From an uncultured Ardenticatenia bacterium (GTDB lineage: Bacteria > Chloroflexota > Anaerolineae > Promineifilales > Promineifilaceae), in assembly GCA_937858165.1 (NCBI GenBank), contig CALLZA010000015.1, positions 1-11,357 on the forward strand: DNA of 11,357 bases, read 5' to 3'. The notes beneath the pieces were generated by a model, which worked only from the letters and a program-made list of their open reading frames with translations, was not told where the DNA came from and ran no database searches. A program made the translations under genes and the position numbers. Positions 6,043 to 11,357 of this stretch are shown here, in pieces; within the stretch, counting starts at the first letter, position 1, and the number at the start of each line of letters is the position of its first letter.

Positions 6043-6571
6043 GGTCGTCACCATCGGTGTCATCGGCTACAGCGCCGACGAATTCTTCGCCGCGTTGCAA
6101 GATGCGGGCGTGGACACGCTGCTCGACATCCGCCGCCGCCGGGCGGTACGCGGCCGCGACTACGCCTTCGCCAACAGCCAACGCCTGCAAGCGCGACTGG
6201 CCGAGTTGGGCATCCGCTACGTCCACCGCCTCGACCTGGCCCCGCCGGGGAGCCTGCGCCGGATTCAGGCCGCGGCCGACCAGACCGCCGGGGTCAGCAA
6301 CCGCCGCCGCGCCGCGCTCGACCCCGCCTACGTGGACGCCTATGAGCGTGAGGTGCTGGATAGCTTCGACGCCCGGGCGCTGCCGGGGGAACTGCCGGAC
6401 GGCGCGCGCGTCGTGGCTCTGCTGTGCGTCGAAAGCCAGCCCGCCGCCTGCCACCGCGCCCTCGTCGCCGCCCGGCTTGGCGAAGTGCTAGGTGTAGAGG
6501 TACAGCATATTGTACAGAAGGATGGAACCACAGATGACACAGATTTCACAGATTCCGCTGGGAATCTGTGA
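6035..6571 (+). CDS. DUF488 family protein B
   Basis: A 178-residue second DUF488 protein, divergent from its neighbour. It keeps TIGVIGYSADEF at the N-terminus, LLDIRRRR (29-36), ELGIRYVHRLDLAPP (57-71) and the CVESQPAACHR signature (131-141), so both the Asp-Arg and the Cys-His-Arg elements are intact. The middle (GVSNRRR, then DPAYVDAYEREVL) matches the longer DUF488 subtype. The recognisable core ends near residue 160 (VQHIV). The last 15 or so residues (TTDDTDFTDSAGNL) and the TGA stop are encoded by a long palindromic repeat, so the tail is probably not ancestral. The start overlaps the upstream gene by 8 nt, with GAGG-rich sequence before the ATG. Two unlike DUF488 copies side by side suggest a heteromeric pair or separate substrates. 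Molecular function unknown. Confidence 0.86.
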   Translation: MNKVVTIGVIGYSADEFFAALQDAGVDTLLDIRRRRAVRGRDYAFANSQRLQARLAELGIRYVHRLDLAPPGSLRRIQAAADQTAGVSNRRRAALDPAYVDAYEREVLDSFDARALPGELPDGARVVALLCVESQPAACHRALVAARLGEVLGVEVQHIVQKDGTTDDTDFTDSAGNL

Positions 6572-6591
6572 AATCTGTGTCATCTGTGGTT
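6526..6591. repeat. 66-bp perfect palindrome built of 9-nt tandem units
   Basis: Arms of 31 bp (6526-6556 and 6561-6591) pair without mismatch around a 4-nt GCTG loop. Each arm is three tandem 9-nt units starting CACAGAT. The left arm and part of the right are coding for the end of DUF488 B, with the stop at 6569-6571. The palindrome ends 8 nt before the recQ Shine-Dalgarno (6600-6605), so an RNA hairpin here could separate the two cistrons or affect recQ translation. Confidence 0.9.
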
Positions 6592-6610
6592 TCTTCTCTG
6601 GAGGTCTTCT

Positions 6611-9493
6611 GTGATCGTCACCATCGTCGCCAAGACCCGCCAGCGACATGGGGCCTGCGTGGGCGGCATCACCGCCGACGGCCGCTCCGTCCGCCTCATC
6701 GCCGCCGACGCCGCCTTCAACGAGCATCACAATCTCGAATACGAAGTCGGCCAGCGCTGGGAGATTGACGCCGCCCCGGACCGCGACATCATCCCGCCCC
6801 ACGTGGAGAACGTCGTCGTCCACCACAAGCGGCCGCTGGCCCCGGCGGCCGATCTGGTGGGGCTTATCGAAACCCACATGCCGCCGGCGGTTGGCGGGCC
6901 GGAGGTGTTGTACGAGGGGCTGTTGCGGGCGGGGACGCATGGCGCGCTCTACGTGGAGCGGGAAGGCATCCCGCCCTACAGCACGACGTTCTGGCGGCCC
7001 GACCGGCCGCTGACGCGCGACACGACCGGCAAGCGCATCCACTACTGCTATCCGGCCGACGACGGCCACCGGTCGCTGACCTTTGTCGGCTTCCAGGAAC
7101 CGCCGGAGGTGATCCCGGCCGGGGCGTTGGTGCGCGTCTCGCTGGCCCACTGGTGGCGGCCGCAGGAGCATCCCGAGAAGGCGGTGCGGTGTTACGTCCA
7201 GTTGTCGGGCTGGGTCGAAGGCCTTCCGGTTCTATCCCCCTCCCTGCCGGAGGGGTTAGAGGAGGGCCGAGGCCAAGACCCTCTCCCTAACCCTCTCCCA
7301 AGGGGTGAGGGGATAGACGAGGCGCGGGCTACACTCAAACGCGTGTTTGGCTATGATGAGTTTCGGCCGTTGCAGGAAGAGATCATCGCCAACGTTCTGG
7401 CCAAGCGCGACAGCCTGGCCGTCATGCCCACCGGCAGCGGCAAGTCGCTGTGCTACCAGTTGCCGGCGCTACTCTTTCCCGGCCTGACCGTCGTCGTCTC
7501 GCCGCTCATCTCGCTGATGGAAGACCAGGTGATGCAACTGCGCGAGCTGGGCGTGGCCGCGGCCTACCTGAACAGCAGCCTGGCCTACGACGAGTACGTG
7601 ACCATCAGCCGCCGCGTGGCCGCGGGCCAGATCAAGCTGCTCTACACCGCGCCGGAGACGCTGTTACGGCCGGAGACGCTGGCCCTGCTCGACGGCTGTC
7701 GCATCGACTGTCTGACCATTGACGAGGCCCACTGCATATCTGAATGGGGCCACGACTTCCGGCCGGAGTATCGCCAGTTGGCGGCCGTGCGGCGGCGCTT
7801 CGCCGGCGCAGTCTGCCTGGCCGTCACGGCCACGGCCACCGAACGTGTGCGGGGCGACATCCGCGATTCGCTGGGCATCGCCGACGCGGCCGTCTTCATC
7901 TCCAGCTTCGACCGCGAGAACCTCTTCCTGGCCGTCGAGCCGCGGGTGGACGCGCTGGGCCAGACGCTGGCCTTCCTGGAGGCCCACCGCGACCAGTCGG
8001 GCATCATCTACTGCATGACCCGCAAGACGGTCGACGCGCTGGCGGCGCAACTGGTCGCCCACGGCTGGAACGCCCTGCCCTACCATGCCGGGCTGGACAC
8101 GGCCACGCGCACCGCCCACCAACGCCGCTTCACCTACGACGAAGCGCCCATCGTCGTCGCCACCATCGCTTTCGGCATGGGCATCAACAAGTCCAACGTA
8201 CGCTTCGTGCTGCACTACGACCTGCCCAAAGATCTGGAGAGCTACTACCAGCAGATCGGCCGCGCCGGGCGCGACGGGCTGCGGGCCGACTGCCTGCTGC
8301 TGTTCAGTTCGCAGGACGTGTTCACCATCAACTTCCTGATCGACCAGGGCGACCCGGCGCAGCGACCGGGGGCGATGGCCCGGCTCCAGGCGATGCTCGG
8401 CTACGCCGAAAGCGACCAGTGCCGCCGGCGACCGCTGCTGGCCTACTTCGGCGAGGCGGCCACCCGCGACACGTGCGACACGTGCGACAACTGCACCGCC
8501 GGCAGCGGCGAAAACGTCGATCTGACCGTGGCGGCGCAGAAGTTCCTGTCCTGTGTCAAGCGCACCGGCGAGGTGTTCGGCGCGGGCCACGTCATCGACG
8601 TGTTGCGCGGCTCGCGAGCGGCGGCCGTGCTGAGCCGCGGCCACGAACGGCTGTCCACCTACAACATCGGCGGTGAGTATAGCCGCAAGGAGTGGCAGCA
8701 GTTGGCGCGGCAGTTCATCCAGAAGGGGCTGCTAAAACAGGACATGGAGCACGGCAGCCTGAAGCTGACGACGCGTGGCTGGGAAGTGATGCGCGGCGAA
8801 GCGTTCCACGGCGCGCCGCCGGCGGCCGACCGGGTAGCGCGCCCCACCGCCGCCCCGGCCGACTACGACGCCGAGTTGTTCGCCCAACTGCGCGCCCTGC
8901 GCGCCGAGTTGGCCGCCGCCGCCGGTGTGCCGCCCTACGTCATCTTCCACGACTCGGCCCTGGGCGAGATGGCGAGCTACTACCCCCAGTCGGCCGAGGC
9001 GCTAAGCCGGATGCAAGGCGTCGGCGCGACCAAGCTGGCGCGCTATGGCGACGCCTTCCTGCGCGTCATTCGGGCCTACTGCGAGCCACGCGGCCTGGCC
9101 GAGAAGCCCAAGGCCGTCCCGCTGACAAAGACGACCCGCGTGCCGGCCAACGGCAAGACGCGGCGCGATGAGGTACTGGACTTATATCAGAGCGGGCGTG
9201 GCGTGGCCGAGATCGCCGACATCTTCAACATCAAACCGGCGACGGTTACAAACCACCTCTGGGAGGCGCTGAAGGATGGCGCGACCGTGGCCCCGGAGCC
9301 GTTGCTGGCTAACTGTACGCTGCCGGCCGAGCAGCAGGCACGGGTGCTGGAGGCGTTCGAGAGACTGGGGGCCGACTTTCTGCGGCCGGTGTACGATGCG
9401 CTGGGCGAGATGGTGGGGTGGGATGAACTGCATCTGTTGCGGTTGTACTTTGTCGCTTCGGCCTGGGGGTCGGCGTCGGCCGCCCGATCCTGA
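6611..9493 (+). CDS. recQ: RecQ-family DNA helicase with extra N-terminal (dual-OB-like) domain and C-terminal HTH
   Basis: ATP-dependent 3'-5' DNA helicase, 960 residues against roughly 600-730 for usual RecQ. Residues 1-205 are an added domain (IVAKTRQRHGACVGGI, DGRSVRLI, then a beta-rich stretch) resembling dual-OB nucleic-acid-binding domains. About 207-236 is a translated palindromic repeat. The helicase core starts near 238: Q-motif-like FRPLQEEII, Walker A TGSGKS (K278), DEAH 371-374 followed by CISEWGHDFRPEY (RecQ aromatic loop), AVTATAT, and IAFGMGINKSNVRF then QQIGRAGRDG. Zinc ligands C604, C622, C625 and C628 are intact. A winged-helix RQC region follows, then HRDC at about 751-825 and a helix-turn-helix tail (HTH_40 type) from about 851. 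The GTG start has GGAGGT at 6600-6605, 5 nt away. It is downstream of two DUF488 genes and likely co-expressed with them. RecQ call firm; N-terminal domain identity tentative. Confidence 0.93.
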   Translation: MIVTIVAKTRQRHGACVGGITADGRSVRLIAADAAFNEHHNLEYEVGQRWEIDAAPDRDIIPPHVENVVVHHKRPLAPAADLVGLIETHMPPAVGGPEVLYEGLLRAGTHGALYVEREGIPPYSTTFWRPDRPLTRDTTGKRIHYCYPADDGHRSLTFVGFQEPPEVIPAGALVRVSLAHWWRPQEHPEKAVRCYVQLSGWVEGLPVLSPSLPEGLEEGRGQDPLPNPLPRGEGIDEARATLKRVFGYDEFRPLQEEIIANVLAKRDSLAVMPTGSGKSLCYQLPALLFPGLTVVVSPLISLMEDQVMQLRELGVAAAYLNSSLAYDEYVTISRRVAAGQIKLLYTAPETLLRPETLALLDGCRIDCLTIDEAHCISEWGHDFRPEYRQLAAVRRRFAGAVCLAVTATATERVRGDIRDSLGIADAAVFISSFDRENLFLAVEPRVDALGQTLAFLEAHRDQSGIIYCMTRKTVDALAAQLVAHGWNALPYHAGLDTATRTAHQRRFTYDEAPIVVATIAFGMGINKSNVRFVLHYDLPKDLESYYQQIGRAGRDGLRADCLLLFSSQDVFTINFLIDQGDPAQRPGAMARLQAMLGYAESDQCRRRPLLAYFGEAATRDTCDTCDNCTAGSGENVDLTVAAQKFLSCVKRTGEVFGAGHVIDVLRGSRAAAVLSRGHERLSTYNIGGEYSRKEWQQLARQFIQKGLLKQDMEHGSLKLTTRGWEVMRGEAFHGAPPAADRVARPTAAPADYDAELFAQLRALRAELAAAAGVPPYVIFHDSALGEMASYYPQSAEALSRMQGVGATKLARYGDAFLRVIRAYCEPRGLAEKPKAVPLTKTTRVPANGKTRRDEVLDLYQSGRGVAEIADIFNIKPATVTNHLWEALKDGATVAPEPLLANCTLPAEQQARVLEAFERLGADFLRPVYDALGEMVGWDELHLLRLYFVASAWGSASAARS
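7232..7316. repeat. In-frame palindromic repeat inside recQ
   Basis: About 85 bp of Pu/Py-skewed sequence with terminal inverted arms CTATCCCC (7232-7239) and GGGGATAG (7309-7316) and imperfect internal complementarity between AGGGG/GAGGG and CCCTCTCCC stretches. It reads through in the recQ frame without a stop as a Pro/Leu/Gly-rich linker including DPLPNPLPRGEG. This peptide type is what the dispersed CCCTCTCCC...GGGAGAGGG intergenic repeats give when translated. It sits exactly between the N-terminal domain and the helicase core. Confidence 0.75.
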
Positions 9494-9502
9494 AGGCGCC
9501 GG

Positions 9503-9537
9503 GCTACGGAACAGCGCCGGCCAAGGCCGGCTGTAGC
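9503..9537. repeat. Imperfect palindrome downstream of recQ
   Basis: GCTAC (9503-9507) pairs with GTAGC (9533-9537), and GCCGGCC (9516-9522) pairs with GGCCGGC (9525-9531) around an AA loop, with extra unpaired bases on the left side. It lies 10 nt after the recQ stop, between convergent genes, so it could end transcription from either side, but no T-run is present. A second small hairpin (9645-9650 / 9652-9657) lies near the other gene's stop. The rest of 9494-9669 shows no gene. Confidence 0.55.
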
Positions 9538-9669
9538 ATCGTCGCGCCGCTGCTCTGAAGGCTCCTTGAGGGGCCGCCGTCGAATAGCTCCGCGGCTTTA
9601 ACCCGGGGCGGGCGCGGATGGCTGCACGCCACACGGCGGCCGAAGGTGCGACGCACCGGGCCGGGGGCG

Positions 9670-10344
9670 CTAGGGGACGGGTTCCTTGGCAGTAGCCTGC
9701 CCCTTCAGCCCCAACATCAACTCCGGATGCCGCCCCTTGATGTCGGCGAATTCATCCTGGATGAGCGGTAGGTCGGTAGCGTAGTCGCCGGACGGCCAGA
9801 TAACCGGCCCAACGCGCATGCGCCGGTTCTGATAGTCGAACTTGACCATCACCAGCGGCACGCCCGCGCCGTGGGCAATGTAGTAAAAGCCGCTGCGCCA
9901 GCCCTTGCTCACATGGTCTTTGCCGCGCGTGCCCTCCGGCATGATCGCCAGCAAGAACTGCTCCCGCTCGCCAAACTCCGCGACCATCTGGCTCACGAAA
10001 TCGCGCGTCTGCCCCCGATCGAGGGGGATGCCGCCGAACCAGCGCAGGAACCGGCCCACCGGTCCGACGAAGGGGGTGTGCTTCATGACGAAGTGCACGT
10101 CCACGCCCAGCGCGGCCATGGTGAAAGCGGTCATGAAAAAGTCGCCGTTAGACGTGTGGGGCGCGCCGACAAAGACGAAGCGCGGCAGGTCGGGCGCATG
10201 GCCCACCACACGCCAGCCGAAGAGGCGCATGAGGAAGGTAAAAAGCGTGCGCGTCAGCCGGTTGCCGCGCCGGGGAATGCTGCGGCCCAGCGCCGGCAGT
10301 TCCGTTTGCTGGATGTCAGTGGCGGTAGCGAGAGTCGTCTCCAT
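9670..10344 (-). CDS. PlsC-like 1-acyl-glycerol-3-phosphate acyltransferase family protein
   Basis: A 224-residue acyltransferase of the PlsC/LPLAT superfamily, which moves acyl chains to lysophospholipid-type acceptors at the membrane. The catalytic HxxxxD box is APHTSNGDFF (H63, D68), motif II-like GGIPLDR lies at 104-110, and the EGTR motif is IMPEGTRGK (E137-R140). Family spacing between these blocks is normal. A hydrophobic stretch before the HxxxxD box (FTFLMRLFGWRVV) could associate with the membrane. On its own strand the ATG is preceded by AGGAG about 10 nt upstream. The HTSNGD form of motif I differs from the classical NHxSxxD, as in a sub-group of small bacterial homologues, so the exact acceptor is uncertain. 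It is convergent with recQ and shares no operon with visible genes. Confidence 0.87.
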   Translation of the reverse strand: METTLATATDIQQTELPALGRSIPRRGNRLTRTLFTFLMRLFGWRVVGHAPDLPRFVFVGAPHTSNGDFFMTAFTMAALGVDVHFVMKHTPFVGPVGRFLRWFGGIPLDRGQTRDFVSQMVAEFGEREQFLLAIMPEGTRGKDHVSKGWRSGFYYIAHGAGVPLVMVKFDYQNRRMRVGPVIWPSGDYATDLPLIQDEFADIKGRHPELMLGLKGQATAKEPVP

Positions 10345-10670
10345 GCTGAGTTGGCTCCTGCGACGTTTGATGGACGCCGCTCGGGTGAGATGAGATCAAC
10401 ACATCCTAACTAACCCCACCCGCGCCAAAAAGAAACGGCCGCCGGACTAGTCGGTAGCTTGTTATGTCCTCTTGCGGCATGATCGGCAAAGTCATGAAAG
10501 AGCGTATCGATCCGCAGAGTGAGCAGGTTGGCAGAGACTCACGCAAGAATTGCCTAGAACGCCAAGAGAGTTTTTCTCTTGGCGCTCTTTGCGTGATTTG
10601 CGTGAGCCTCCTCTCTCCTAAATCTGCCCCATCTGCCGATCACTCCTCCCTATCTGAAAAGGAGTAAGCG
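10345..10670. other. Intergenic region between divergent acyltransferase and amylase genes
   Basis: This 326-nt gap should hold the promoters of both flanking genes, which point away from each other. I see no hexamer pair strong enough to name. It contains the dispersed repeat at 10538-10606 and, at its right end, the Shine-Dalgarno AAGGAG (10659-10664) of the amylase-like gene. A 67-codon open frame at 10464-10667 crosses the repeat and looks non-coding. Nothing else is recognisable. Confidence 0.6.
10538..10606. repeat. Nested inverted repeat, second copy of the dispersed intergenic family
   Basis: Outer arms CTCACGCAA (10538-10546) and TTGCGTGAG (10598-10606) enclose an inner 10-bp hairpin CGCCAAGAGA (10560-10569 / 10575-10584) with a 5-nt loop. 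The right part (10576-10603) matches 2094-2121 at 23 of 28 positions. Here the arms are nested, unlike the interleaved arrangement of the first copy. Confidence 0.7.

Positions 10671-11357
<687 letters not shown>

Noticed and set aside
6526..6591. Tandem CACAGAT units as a possible CRISPR array
   Set aside because: Units are 9 nt with no spacers and form one palindrome; no cas gene is present.
7664..8644. Long minus-strand open frame opposite recQ
   Set aside because: High GC gives long antisense frames; the plus strand carries all RecQ motifs and the antisense product shows no recognisable domain.
10464..10667. 67-codon open frame before the amylase-like gene
   Set aside because: Much of it is the dispersed palindromic repeat translated, it has no clear RBS, and the Shine-Dalgarno of the next gene overlaps its end.

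Overview
The window is GC-rich DNA (C- or G-ending codons dominate every gene) from a bacterium. Three things make a Chloroflexota (Anaerolineae-like) chromosome my best guess, but only an inference: the GAF-type histidine kinase, the LysW-like small zinc protein, and many perfect palindromes placed at gene borders. No rRNA, tRNA, transposase, CRISPR array or phage gene is visible.

Layout. (1) 3-2032: a hybrid-less GAF histidine kinase, cut by the left window edge, followed by a single-domain CheY/DivK-like receiver. (2) 2033-2272: an intergenic stretch holding interleaved inverted repeats and a telomere-like C-rich heptamer array. (3) 2273-3674: a D-Ala-D-Ala-ligase-like ATP-grasp enzyme and, 28 nt downstream, a LysW-like double-CPEC protein with an acidic tail. 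This pair could be an amino-group-carrier ligation module. (4) 3731-4867: a membrane-anchored sialidase-fold (Asp-box) protein whose start codon lies in a 52-bp palindrome and whose stop codon lies in another palindrome. (5) 5045-5410: a 16-cysteine Csp3/DUF326-type copper-storage protein behind an extended -10 promoter. (6) 5458-9493: the most interesting block, two adjacent DUF488 genes that overlap by 8 nt, then a 960-residue RecQ helicase. That helicase has an extra N-terminal domain (probably dual-OB-like), the usual RQC/HRDC parts and a C-terminal helix-turn-helix. (7) 9670-10344, minus strand: a PlsC-like acyltransferase convergent with recQ. (8) 10671-right edge: the N-terminal 229 residues of a GH13 maltogenic-amylase/neopullulanase-like enzyme, running off the window.

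How the parts may work together. The kinase and receiver form a phosphotransfer pair. The DUF488-DUF488-RecQ block looks like a co-directional nucleic-acid maintenance or defence cassette: translational coupling links the first two genes, a strong Shine-Dalgarno precedes recQ, and the first DUF488 protein carries a QLSFF sequence resembling a beta-clamp-binding peptide. The other genes look like independent housekeeping or accessory functions.

A second theme is intrusion of palindromic repeats into coding sequence. One repeat supplies the last residues and stop codon of the second DUF488 gene. One is read through in frame between the two halves of the RecQ fusion. One supplies the start region of the sialidase-like gene.
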